Source of the DNA: Pseudomonadota bacterium
GTDB taxonomy: Bacteria > Pseudomonadota > Alphaproteobacteria > Acetobacterales > Acetobacteraceae
Direction of reading: 5' to 3'
Assembly: GCA_021782435.1 (NCBI GenBank)
Contig: JAJXVA010000004.1
Coordinates: 1-32,310, forward strand
DNA: 32,310 bases
Shown here: positions 1 to 8,342 of the stretch, piece by piece
Layout of the letters: every line of letters starts with the position of its first letter
How positions within the stretch are numbered: position 1 is the first letter of the stretch
Notes under the pieces: generated by a model
Told to the model about the DNA's origin: nothing
Databases searched by the model: none
The model's input: only the letters and a program-made list of their open reading frames with translations
Translations under genes and position numbers: made by a program

Positions 1-95
1 CCGCGATGGATGAGCGTCGCCGCCATCGTCGCGGCCATCGCGGCGCGTTCCTCCGGGTCACCGGGCGGCCCCAGCAATCCTGCGATCCCGCACAT
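1..95 (-). CDS. asnB: Asparagine synthase (glutamine-hydrolysing), N-terminal fragment, truncated by window edge
   Basis: Reverse complement from 95 reads MCGIAGLLGPPGDPEERAAMAATMAATLIHR..., the canonical class II glutamine amidotransferase N-terminus with Cys2 nucleophile (MCGIAG) and start of the HRGPD motif. Absent from the ORF track because it runs off the edge. Confidence 0.85.
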   Translation of the reverse strand, partial: MCGIAGLLGPPGDPEERAAMAATMAATLIHR

Positions 96-258
96 CCCGA
101 CATCCCCCAAAGGCTGACCCGGAGACCAGCACCGAGCCCAGTTCCGGCGCGCAGCCCGGACGTAGCCCGAATGCGCCCGTCGTGGCAAGCGATGCCCGCA
201 TTCTACTGTCGGATCGCGGCCGCCAGGCATGCCACCATGGCGGCTGCCAAGGCCCTGA

Positions 259-396
259 GCGCCGACACTGGTCGGCCAGTATGATTCCATTGGCTTCCTC
301 AGGCGCGACCTGCCCGATATGCCGGGGTTCGAGACGCAAGCCTGCCTAAGTGTGGGCGCGGACCGGGTTTGGTATCTGCAACGGCGCGAGGGTTGA
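259..396 (+). pseudogene. Probable 3'-terminal remnant of ribD (reductase domain C-terminus)
   Basis: Frame +1 between the stop at 256-258 and TGA 394-396 reads APTLVGQYDSIGFLRRDLPDMPGFETQACLSVGADRVWYLQRREG*. It resembles the RibD C-terminus (compare E. coli ...LEKLADAPQFKFKEIRHVGPDVCLHLV). It sits directly upstream of ribE with a TGATG overlap. No start codon or upstream RibD sequence in any frame. Confidence 0.6.
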
Positions 397-1010
397 TGTT
401 CACCGGGATTGTGACAGGGATTGGCACCGTGCGCGCGGTGCGACCGATTGGCCAGGGACGGGATGCGCGATTCGAGATCGCAACGCCTTGGAGCTCTGAC
501 GAAGCGGTTGCGATTGGCGCCTCGGTGTGTTGCGCGGGGTGCTGCCTGACGGTGATCGCGCGCGAGGCCTGGGGGTTTGCCGCCGAGGTATCGGCCGAGA
601 CGCTGGCGCGCACCACGCTGGGCGGCTGGCGCGAGGGCACGCAACTGAACCTGGAACGGGCGTTGCGGCTCGGCGACGAACTGGGCGGGCACGTGGTTTC
701 CGGCCATGTGGACGGGGTCGCGACGCTGGTTTCGGCGGTCGGCGAAAACGGGTCGCGTCGCCTGGCGTTGGAAGCGCCGCCGGCGCTCGCGCGGTTCATC
801 GCGGAAAAAGGTTCGGTGGCACTCGATGGGGTTTCCCTGACGGTGAATGCGGTGGCGGGGACGAGGTTCGGCGTGAACATCATTCCCCACACCGATGCCG
901 CCACCACGTTCCATCACCGTAAGCCGGGCGATGCGCTGAACCTGGAAATCGATACGCTGGCGCGCTATGTGGCGCGGCTTGCCGACACCGCGGAGTGGAG
1001 TGCGCCGTGA
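396..1010 (+). CDS. ribE: Riboflavin synthase, alpha subunit
   Basis: MFTGIVTGIGTVRAV... N-terminus with internal repeat GGHVVSGHVDGVATL and DGVSLTVNAV. ATG at 396 preceded by GAGGG; chosen over the track start at 369. Confidence 0.95.
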   Translation: MFTGIVTGIGTVRAVRPIGQGRDARFEIATPWSSDEAVAIGASVCCAGCCLTVIAREAWGFAAEVSAETLARTTLGGWREGTQLNLERALRLGDELGGHVVSGHVDGVATLVSAVGENGSRRLALEAPPALARFIAEKGSVALDGVSLTVNAVAGTRFGVNIIPHTDAATTFHHRKPGDALNLEIDTLARYVARLADTAEWSAP

Positions 1011-2167
1011 CCACCGAGGATCTTCATAGCTGTATTTCGCCAGCCGAAACCCTGATCGACGAAGCGCGCGCCGGGAGGATGGTGATCCTGGTCGATGACG
1101 AGGACCGGGAAAACGAGGGCGATCTGGTGCTTCCGGCGCAATTCGCGACGCCGGATGCGATAAACTTCATGGCGCGCCACGCCCGCGGGCTGATTTGCCT
1201 GGCCCTGCCGCGCGAGCGGGTGGCGTTTCTGGGGCTTTCACTGATGAGCCCTGCCAACGGATCGCGTCACGAAACCGCGTTCACGGTTTCGATCGAGGCC
1301 CGTGAGGGGGTTTCGACCGGGATTTCCGCCGCCGACCGCGCGCGCACCATCGCCGCGGCGATCAACCCGACCGGACGACCCGAGGATATCGTGACGCCCG
1401 GCCATGTGTTTCCGCTGCTGGCGCGCGATGGCGGCACCCTGGTGCGCGCCGGGCATACCGAGGCGGCGGTGGATATCGCGCGGCTGGCGGGGCTGAACCC
1501 GGCCGGCGTGATCTGCGAAATCATGAACGAGGATGGCAGCATGGCGCGGCTGCCGGAACTCGCTCGGTTCGCGCGGGAACACCGGGTGAAGCTGGGCACG
1601 ATCGCCGATCTGATAGCGCATCGGCGGCGAACCGAGAAACTGGTGCGCCGCGTGACCGAAACCCGCTTCAGCGACCCGGAGACCGGAACCTGGCGGATGC
1701 TGGTTTACGCGACCGAGCTTATTCCATATTGCGAGCATATCGTCCTGATGAAGGGTGACGTCGCGGATGGCGCGCCCGTTCTGACCCGGATGCACGCGGT
1801 GAACGTGGTGGAAAGCCTGATGCAGGCCCCCTCGGCCGAGACATTTCGTGGGGCGCTGCGCATGATCGCCGAGGCCGGGCGCGGGGTCCTGGTCATTCTA
1901 CGCGAATGGCGACCGACCCACTACTCCGACCTGGTGGCGCAGCACGCGCGCACCGGCAAGCGTGTGCGTGACGTGCGCGACAACGGCGTCGGCGCGCAAA
2001 TTCTCGCGGATCTCGAGATACGCAAGCTGATTTTGCTGACTAATTCCCGCCATCACGTGATCGGACTGGATGGCTTCGGGCTGGAGGTGGTCGAGGAACG
2101 TGAGGTGCCCCTGCCCCGCCTCAGGGATACGGAAGCCGGCCAAAGCCCCGGAAAGAATGCGGCATGA
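1007..2167 (+). CDS. 3,4-dihydroxy-2-butanone-4-phosphate synthase with degenerate GTP cyclohydrolase II-like C-terminal domain (RibBX type)
   Basis: DHBP synthase motifs [39 protein letters not shown] and [14 protein letters not shown] are intact. The C-terminal RibA-like region lacks the zinc-binding HSECLTGDxFGSxRCDC and RQEGRGIGL motifs. GTG start 1007 overlaps the ribE stop (GTGA). Confidence 0.9.
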   Translation: MTTEDLHSCISPAETLIDEARAGRMVILVDDEDRENEGDLVLPAQFATPDAINFMARHARGLICLALPRERVAFLGLSLMSPANGSRHETAFTVSIEAREGVSTGISAADRARTIAAAINPTGRPEDIVTPGHVFPLLARDGGTLVRAGHTEAAVDIARLAGLNPAGVICEIMNEDGSMARLPELARFAREHRVKLGTIADLIAHRRRTEKLVRRVTETRFSDPETGTWRMLVYATELIPYCEHIVLMKGDVADGAPVLTRMHAVNVVESLMQAPSAETFRGALRMIAEAGRGVLVILREWRPTHYSDLVAQHARTGKRVRDVRDNGVGAQILADLEIRKLILLTNSRHHVIGLDGFGLEVVEEREVPLPRLRDTEAGQSPGKNAA

Positions 2168-2664
2168 GCAGCAAGGACGCGCCAAAACCCAAGCCCCCCG
2201 CCCTGGTGGGCGGTGCGCCACCGCGGGTGCTGATCATCCAGGCGCCTTATTATGCGGATATCGTGGCCGGCCTGCGGGAGGGGGCGACCGCTATTCTGCG
2301 TGACGCGGGCGCGCCGTTCGATGTGATGGATGTCGCCGGCGCATTTGAACTGGCGCCGGCGATCCGCCTGATCGTCGGACAGGATCGTCATGGCTACGCG
2401 GGGTATGTCGCGCTGGGTTGCGTGATCCGCGGCGAGACCGACCATTACGACTTCATTTGCGCGGCCGCGATGCAGGGCCTGATGCAGGTTTCCTTGGACC
2501 ATGGCCTGGCTTTGGGCGCAGGATTGCTGACCGTGGACAGCCTGGCGCAGGCCTGGGCACGGGCCGGCGCGGATGGGCACAACAAGGGTGCGGAAGCCGC
2601 GGTGGCATGCCTGAAACAAATCAATGTGGCGCGCCGCCACGCGGTGGGGTTGCATGGCGGCTGA
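2164..2664 (+). CDS. ribH: 6,7-dimethyl-8-ribityllumazine synthase
   Basis: VAGAFELAPAIRLIV, GYVALGCVIRGETDHYDFIC, and NKGAEAAVACL; ATGA overlap with the upstream gene. Confidence 0.95.
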   Translation: MSSKDAPKPKPPALVGGAPPRVLIIQAPYYADIVAGLREGATAILRDAGAPFDVMDVAGAFELAPAIRLIVGQDRHGYAGYVALGCVIRGETDHYDFICAAAMQGLMQVSLDHGLALGAGLLTVDSLAQAWARAGADGHNKGAEAAVACLKQINVARRHAVGLHGG

Positions 2665-3160
2665 TACACACAAACGACCGGGCGGACGCCCGCGCACCGC
2701 GAGCCGGGTGGCGGCGGTGCAGGCCTTGTTTCAAGGCGAACAGGCCGAGGAGAGCGTGGAAGTCGTTATCGACCAGTTCGTGCGCCACCGTCTGCCGGCA
2801 ACGCCCGGCGCCGACCCTGCCGAGGACTACGAGGCCGGACGGGTGCCTGCCGCCGAAGCGCGGCTGTTCGCGCGCATCGTGCGGGAAGCCGTGCGGACAC
2901 AGGAGACGATCGACACCCATCTGATGGAAATTCTGCCGGTGGATTGGCCACTGAACCGGCTCGACCCGGTGTTGCGCGCCTTGCTGCGCGCCGGTGGGAC
3001 TGAACTGGCCATGACCGACGGACCGCCAGCCAAGGTGGTGATCAACGAATACCTGGACGTGGCCCACGGATTTTTCTCTGGCGAGGAGCCAAGGCTTGCC
3101 AATGGCGTGCTCAACCGGCTGGCGCGCATTCTGCGCGCCGGTGAATTCGAGCCGGAGTAG
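2654..3160 (+). CDS. nusB: Transcription antitermination factor NusB
   Basis: RTASRVAAVQALFQGE at N-terminus, PLNRLDPVLRALLRAGGTEL, PAKVVINEYLDVAHGFFSGEEPRLANGVLNRLA. ATG at 2654 overlaps the ribH end; classic rib-nusB-thiL order. Confidence 0.93.
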   Translation: MAADTHKRPGGRPRTASRVAAVQALFQGEQAEESVEVVIDQFVRHRLPATPGADPAEDYEAGRVPAAEARLFARIVREAVRTQETIDTHLMEILPVDWPLNRLDPVLRALLRAGGTELAMTDGPPAKVVINEYLDVAHGFFSGEEPRLANGVLNRLARILRAGEFEPE

Positions 3161-3178
3161 CGGCCTCCCCGCGCCACC

Positions 3179-4111
3179 ATGAAATTGCCATCGGAATTCG
3201 ACCGGATCGCCCGGTATTTTCGTCCCCTGGCCCGACCCGAAGCCCGCAACCTGGCAGATGACGCGGCGGTAATTCCCCCGCTACCGGGCCGTGAGCTGGT
3301 GATTTCGACCGACGTGATGAACGAAGGCGTGCATTTCCTGCCGGGCACCCCGGCAGGGTTGCTGGCGCGGAAATTGATGCGGGTCAACCTGTCGGATCTG
3401 GCGGCAATGGGGGCGGAACCTTTCGGCTATCTGCTGACGCTGGCGGTGCCCGGACCAACCCCCGATGCCTGGTTCGCAGGCTTCGCGCAGGGTCTGGCGG
3501 AGGAACAGGCGCGCTTCGGGCTGCGCTTGCTGGGCGGAGATTCGACGTCCACGTCGCAAGACATCAGCCTCGGCCTCACTGTTCTGGGCACGACGCCGAT
3601 TTGCGGCGCCATAGGCCGCGACGGAGCACGCCCCGGTGATGGGCTGTGGGTCAGCGGAACGCTCGGCGACGCAGCCCTGGGTTTGGCGGCCAAACGCGGC
3701 AGATTGCCGGACCCGGACGGAGTGCTCGTGGCCCGGTACGACCTGCCCACCCCCCGGTTGGGACTCGCCGACGGGCTGGCCAGTGCCGCCATCGATATCT
3801 CGGACGGTATCCTGGCGGACCTTGCCCATATCTGCCGCGCCAGCAACGTGGGCGCGCGCGTGGACCGCGGCCTGCTGCCGTTGTCCGCCCCAGGGCGCGC
3901 CGCCGGACCCGCCTGGCGAGATTTGGCCCTGACCGGAGGTGATGACTACGAATTATTGATGGCGGTGCCTGCGCCAGCGGAAGCCGCCCTGCGGGACCGC
4001 GCCAAGGTCCTGAATGTGACGGTGACCCGGATTGGCGAAATCATCGCCGGCACGCCCGAGATCTACGAGGGGACAGCGGTTTTGGAGCCGCTCGGGTTCA
4101 GTCACTTTTGA
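3179..4111 (+). CDS. thiL: Thiamine-monophosphate kinase
   Basis: EFDRIARYFRPL...LADDAAVIPPLPGRELVISTDVMNEGVHF, RVNLSDLAAMGAEP, LLGGDSTSTS, AIDISDGILADLAHIC, TGGDDYELL. Confidence 0.94.
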   Translation: MKLPSEFDRIARYFRPLARPEARNLADDAAVIPPLPGRELVISTDVMNEGVHFLPGTPAGLLARKLMRVNLSDLAAMGAEPFGYLLTLAVPGPTPDAWFAGFAQGLAEEQARFGLRLLGGDSTSTSQDISLGLTVLGTTPICGAIGRDGARPGDGLWVSGTLGDAALGLAAKRGRLPDPDGVLVARYDLPTPRLGLADGLASAAIDISDGILADLAHICRASNVGARVDRGLLPLSAPGRAAGPAWRDLALTGGDDYELLMAVPAPAEAALRDRAKVLNVTVTRIGEIIAGTPEIYEGTAVLEPLGFSHF

Positions 4112-4165
4112 CGACCGCCAGCAGGGGACGCCGCGCCGCGCGAGCACAGGCCCTCGGGGCGCGGC

Positions 4166-4219
4166 GGCTGGAGCCCAGCCCAAATGGGCGCATCACGGGC
4201 GGTGTGGCTTCGCCAAGCC
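4166..4219. other. Cluster of short stem-loops in the thiL / S53 protease intergenic region
   Basis: GGCTG-gagcc-CAGCC (4166-4180), GCCC-AAAT-GGGC (4178-4189, overlapping the first so mutually exclusive), GGCTT-CGCC-AAGCC (4206-4219). Confidence 0.35.
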
Positions 4220-4452
4220 CTGGCATCCCGGCGCGCGGCCGTGGGGCAAAGCCCGACCGGCCCCGATAGGGGGGGCTCACAGCACGGGCGAACCGCGGCG
4301 CCACCAGGACGAGCCGTCTTTTCCATCGAGGGGTGCCGCCAGGCCATGCATTTGCTCGAGGCGACCGGAAAATCGTGCCTGCGGGTGGTTCCAAACAATG
4401 ACCCGAGCGCGCTAGCGTCGGACCGGAAGCACGTATTGAGAGGACCGGATCC

Positions 4453-6069
4453 ATGCGTTTGAACTCGCGGCTTGCTGCGGCCTTGGCGGTGGCCAGCACC
4501 ATGATGACGGCGTTGCCCGCGCTCGCGGCGACGCGGATTACCGAGGCGGCGATCCCCGCGCCGGTAGCGGCTGGACAGTTGGCGCCGGCCGGACGGATGG
4601 CGGCGGATACCGTGATGGCGGTTTCGGTTTCCCTGCCGGTGCGCCATCCGGCCGCGCGGGATGCCATGCTGCGCGCCATCTATGACCCAGCCAGCGCCAA
4701 TTACCGGCACTTTCTGACGGTTGCGCAATATGCCGCACAGTTTGGACCGACCAAGGCCGACTTTGCCGCGGCCGCCGACTATTTCCGCAGCATGGGGCTG
4801 ACCGTGGATGACAGCGCCGCCAACCGGTCGTTACTGAAGTTGACGGGTCGCGCGGCCGATATCGAGCGTGCGTTTCATGTGACCATGAATTATTACCAGC
4901 ATCCGACCGAGCACCGCCTGTTCTTCGCGGCCGACCGGACGCCGAGCGTGGACACCAACGTCAGGCTGCTGGATGTGATAGGACTGGATAACTACCAGTT
5001 GCCGCAGCCGCGCCTGATCCGCCCGCAGGAAACGGCAATGGGTGCGCGCACCACCGGCTCCGGTCCGAATGGCGCGTTTTTGGGCAGCGACATGCGGGCC
5101 GCGTATTACGGCCGTGGTACGCTGACCGGCGCCGGGCAGACCGTGGGGTTGATGGAACTGGCCGGCTACAATCTGACCAGTGTGCAGACCTATTTCAGCA
5201 AGGTTGGGCAACCACTGAATGTGCCGGTGACCGGCATTGCCACAGACAGCGCGCCGCTGGGCTGCACCGGCAGCTGCGACGATAGCGAGCAGGCGCTGGA
5301 CATCGAATACACGATCTCGATGGCGCCGGGCCTTGCCGGGGTCGAGGTTTATGTCGGCAACAACGCCGAGGACGTCTTGAATTCGCAGGTTTCCCGCGAT
5401 ACCAGCCAGATCGTCAGCACCTCCTGGGGCTGGAATGAAAAATTCACGACAGATGACAATATTTTCAAGGAAATGGCCTTGCAGGGCCAGACCAACCTGA
5501 CCGCGAGTGGCGACTATTCGAGCTTGCTGGCCAGCGGCCCCTGGCCGGAGGAGGACGCCAACATCACCGCGGTCGGTGGCACCGACCTGGTGACCAACGG
5601 CCCGGGTGGTACTTGGAAAAGCGAAACCGGCTGGTCGAGCAGCGCGGGTGGGCCCTCGGTCGACAAGACCATTCTGATCGAGCCCTATCAGTTGCCGTAT
5701 ATCAACACCGCCAATGGCGGATCCACCACGTTGCGTAACGTGCCGGACGTAGCGGCACAGGCGAATATCAACATGTATTACTGCGCCAATTCCGGCTGCG
5801 GCGTTGCCGGTGGCACCAGCTTCGCCTCGCCGATGTGGGCGGGGTTCGTGGCATTGGCCAATCAACAGGCTGCCAGCGAGGGCCATGGCCCGGCCGGATG
5901 GATCAATCCCATCCTGTACCAGTACGGCAACACCAAATACTATAAATTCCTGTTCCATGATGAAACTTCCGGCAAGAGCGGCAAGTTCACATGCACGACG
6001 AATTATGATCTCGTCACCGGGCTCGGCTCGCCCAGCACCGACATGATCAAGTTGCTGTCCCGCTACTAG
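4453..6069 (+). CDS. Secreted S53 family (sedolisin/kumamolisin-like) serine-carboxyl peptidase with propeptide
   Basis: Signal peptide; pro-kumamolisin activation domain (ANYRHFLTVAQYAAQFGPTKADFAAAADYF); catalytic E-x3-D in EQALDIEY, Asp in TASGDYSS, Ser in GGTSFASPMWAG; DLVTGLGSP calcium-site region. Confidence 0.93.
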   Translation: MRLNSRLAAALAVASTMMTALPALAATRITEAAIPAPVAAGQLAPAGRMAADTVMAVSVSLPVRHPAARDAMLRAIYDPASANYRHFLTVAQYAAQFGPTKADFAAAADYFRSMGLTVDDSAANRSLLKLTGRAADIERAFHVTMNYYQHPTEHRLFFAADRTPSVDTNVRLLDVIGLDNYQLPQPRLIRPQETAMGARTTGSGPNGAFLGSDMRAAYYGRGTLTGAGQTVGLMELAGYNLTSVQTYFSKVGQPLNVPVTGIATDSAPLGCTGSCDDSEQALDIEYTISMAPGLAGVEVYVGNNAEDVLNSQVSRDTSQIVSTSWGWNEKFTTDDNIFKEMALQGQTNLTASGDYSSLLASGPWPEEDANITAVGGTDLVTNGPGGTWKSETGWSSSAGGPSVDKTILIEPYQLPYINTANGGSTTLRNVPDVAAQANINMYYCANSGCGVAGGTSFASPMWAGFVALANQQAASEGHGPAGWINPILYQYGNTKYYKFLFHDETSGKSGKFTCTTNYDLVTGLGSPSTDMIKLLSRY

Positions 6070-6132
6070 AATGAGACCGGCGTAGACAAACTCGTCGGGG
6101 TCGTTCCTTCAACGAGAAAACAAATGGCTGAA

Positions 6133-6166
6133 GTCTGCCCGGGGTTTCGATCAAACTCGGGCAGAC
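6133..6166. terminator. Inverted repeat / possible terminator downstream of the S53 protease
   Basis: GTCTGCCCG (6133-6141) and CGGGCAGAC (6158-6166), 9-bp perfect arms with additional TTT/AAA pairing inside; no T-tract. Confidence 0.5.
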
Positions 6167-6344
6167 CCCCTGAATGTGTCGCCAGGTCGGTCCTGGTTAA
6201 TTCTGGTTAGGATCGGCTGGATCTGCCTCGCGTGATCGGCGGCACGGGTGCCCACGCCGGGCTCAGCCTTTTGCGCCGCCGGGTGGTCGTAGCCGGCGGC
6301 GCCGTGCCCTTGCACCCGCTCGATGCGCCCGGCAGTGTTGGCGG

Positions 6345-7775
6345 ATGGCCCCGCCGGAACCGGAGACCCAGCAACACGATCTGCGCCGCGTATTGCGGTT
6401 GCCCGACCTGGTGGCAATGCAGGTATTGCTGGTGTTTGGCGCCACCTGGGTCGGCGCTGCGGGGCGGGCCGGGTCCGGCCATGTGGTGCTGTGGCTTGCC
6501 GCCATAATTCTGTTCTTCGTGCCGATCGGGCTTGTCGTCGGGTTTTGTGCCAATATCTGGCCCGAGGAAGGTGGGGTCTATCAATGGACCAAGCATATGC
6601 TGGGTCCATTTGCCGGGTTCACCGCGGCATGGAATTTCGGCATGTGGGCCGTGCTGCTGATTGCCGGGCTGGGCATGCAGATTGCCGCCACCCTGCGCTA
6701 CGCGCTGGGTACGGACGGCGCCTGGATGGAGACGAGCCGATGGTTCGTGACCGCGCTCAGCAGCCTGCTACTGGTTTTACTCTTTCTGATAAATCTTGTC
6801 GGGTTTCGTTACGGGAAATGGGTCGCGCATTTCGGCACCGCGGTCACGTTGCTGGTGGTCGGGGTCGCCGCCAGCCTGCTGTTCGTTCATCCGGGCGCGA
6901 CGCCTGTGCACCCGCATGTTTCTCCGCAACCGGCTTTTGGTCTGGCGATGGCCGGGTCGCTGCTCGTCTCGGTCAACCTGTTTTCCAAGCTCTCGTTTTA
7001 CGGACTTTCCGGGCTGGAACAGGTAGCCGTATTCGCCGGCGAAATGCGCGACCCCCGACGCAATATCATTCGTTCGGCCATTCTTGCCGCACCGTTGATC
7101 GGCTTGCTCTACATTATCACCACGGGCGCGCTGCTGACCTACACCAAGGCCGCCGAAATCGATCTCACCGGCCCTATTCCGCAATTGCTGGGCACGACGC
7201 TCGGCGCAGGGTCGAGGGTAGCGGCGCTGGTCGGAACCGTCGTCAATCTGGCGTTCGGTATGTTCCTGATCGCGCAATATGCGACCATACTTGCCGAGAC
7301 CAGCCGTCTGCCGATGGTGGCGGCGTGGGACCATCTGTTTCCACAGGCCTTTACCCGATTGCACCGGCGCTTCGGTACCCCGGTGCTCGCCTTATGCACG
7401 GTATGCGGCCTGGCATTCCTCACCAACCTGTTCGCGATGTGGGGCGCCGGCGACGCGGAGGCTTTCCAGATAATCTCTTGCGCCGCGAATGATTGCTACG
7501 CCTTGTATTACGTCGCCATGTTCCTGGTGCCTTTGGTCGCCGGCACCCGGCTGGCCCGCTGGCCCGGCCCTCGCCCTGGATGGCCACTGAAGCTGGCCGC
7601 GCTATCGGGCCTTGGCGTCACGCTGTTGAGCTTCGCCTTTAATCTCACTCCGATCGTCAGCGTCGACAGTGTCGCCGTGTTCGCCGGCAAAATCCTGGTG
7701 TTGTTCCTATTCGTCAACGCGGCAGGTGCCGCCATCTACTTTCGCGGGAGTCGGTCAAAATCGGCGGTGACTTGA
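6345..7775 (+). CDS. APC superfamily amino acid permease
   Basis: About 12 hydrophobic segments; VVGFCANIWPEEGGVYQWTKHMLGPFAGFTAAWNFGMWAV and SKLSFYGLSGLEQVAVFAGEMRDPRRNI are typical of APC permeases. Confidence 0.85.
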   Translation: MAPPEPETQQHDLRRVLRLPDLVAMQVLLVFGATWVGAAGRAGSGHVVLWLAAIILFFVPIGLVVGFCANIWPEEGGVYQWTKHMLGPFAGFTAAWNFGMWAVLLIAGLGMQIAATLRYALGTDGAWMETSRWFVTALSSLLLVLLFLINLVGFRYGKWVAHFGTAVTLLVVGVAASLLFVHPGATPVHPHVSPQPAFGLAMAGSLLVSVNLFSKLSFYGLSGLEQVAVFAGEMRDPRRNIIRSAILAAPLIGLLYIITTGALLTYTKAAEIDLTGPIPQLLGTTLGAGSRVAALVGTVVNLAFGMFLIAQYATILAETSRLPMVAAWDHLFPQAFTRLHRRFGTPVLALCTVCGLAFLTNLFAMWGAGDAEAFQIISCAANDCYALYYVAMFLVPLVAGTRLARWPGPRPGWPLKLAALSGLGVTLLSFAFNLTPIVSVDSVAVFAGKILVLFLFVNAAGAAIYFRGSRSKSAVT

Positions 7776-8151
7776 GGCAAGTCACGACGCGGGGCAGTCG
7801 ATTTCGTTAGCGTGCCGACGTTGACCCGACATGACGATCCCCGCGCCGCTTTCTGCCCACAACTGTCGTATCGCGCCAGCTTGGTTGGCGAAGCGCGCCG
7901 CGCCTGCCACGGATGGTGTTCCGTGACTTTCGATCAGGACAATCGGCCTGATAAGGCAGTTCAGTATCAGACCTCGGACACGGCTTGCGTTACGGTTCGG
8001 GAGCCGGAACGTAACCTGCCGGTTCAGGGCCTCGCAAGCATCTCGGGCAAGCGTCTTCAGATTAGTCTGCCTCGGACGGAATCTGAGGTCCCGGCACGCC
8101 CCTGTGTTGTGCTTCAAAAGACTCCGGCTGGTGCCGGGGGTCATTCATGGC

Positions 8152-8212
8152 GCATCGACGGGGGCGCATCGCCGGGGGGGGCATCGCCGGGGGGCATCGA
8201 CGGGGGCAATCG
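8152..8212. repeat. Short degenerate tandem repeat, about 4 copies of GCATCG(A/C)CGGGGG
   Basis: Units begin at 8152, 8166, 8181 and 8194 with 13-15 bp period, followed by a partial GCAATCG. Confidence 0.7.
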
Positions 8213-8342
8213 TATGCGCAGAGCCGCCATAACCGGGTGTTGCCTGCATCAGACGCGTGAGGCCGAGCCGCCAATGCCTTTGACGCGGGTCGTTCCGTGC
8301 TGCCAGTCGGTGTGACAGGCTGCCCGTTCGCCGCGCTCGGCG

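Noticed and set aside
96-395. FMN riboswitch upstream of ribE
   Set aside because: No RFN-element-like conserved segments (such as AGGAT...TTCGGGGC...GAAATTCCCGACC) could be seen.
4831-5958. 375-aa minus-strand ORF
   Set aside because: Antisense shadow of the S53 protease gene.
8152-8212. CRISPR-like array
   Set aside because: Units are only 13-15 bp with no unique spacers; a simple degenerate tandem repeat.
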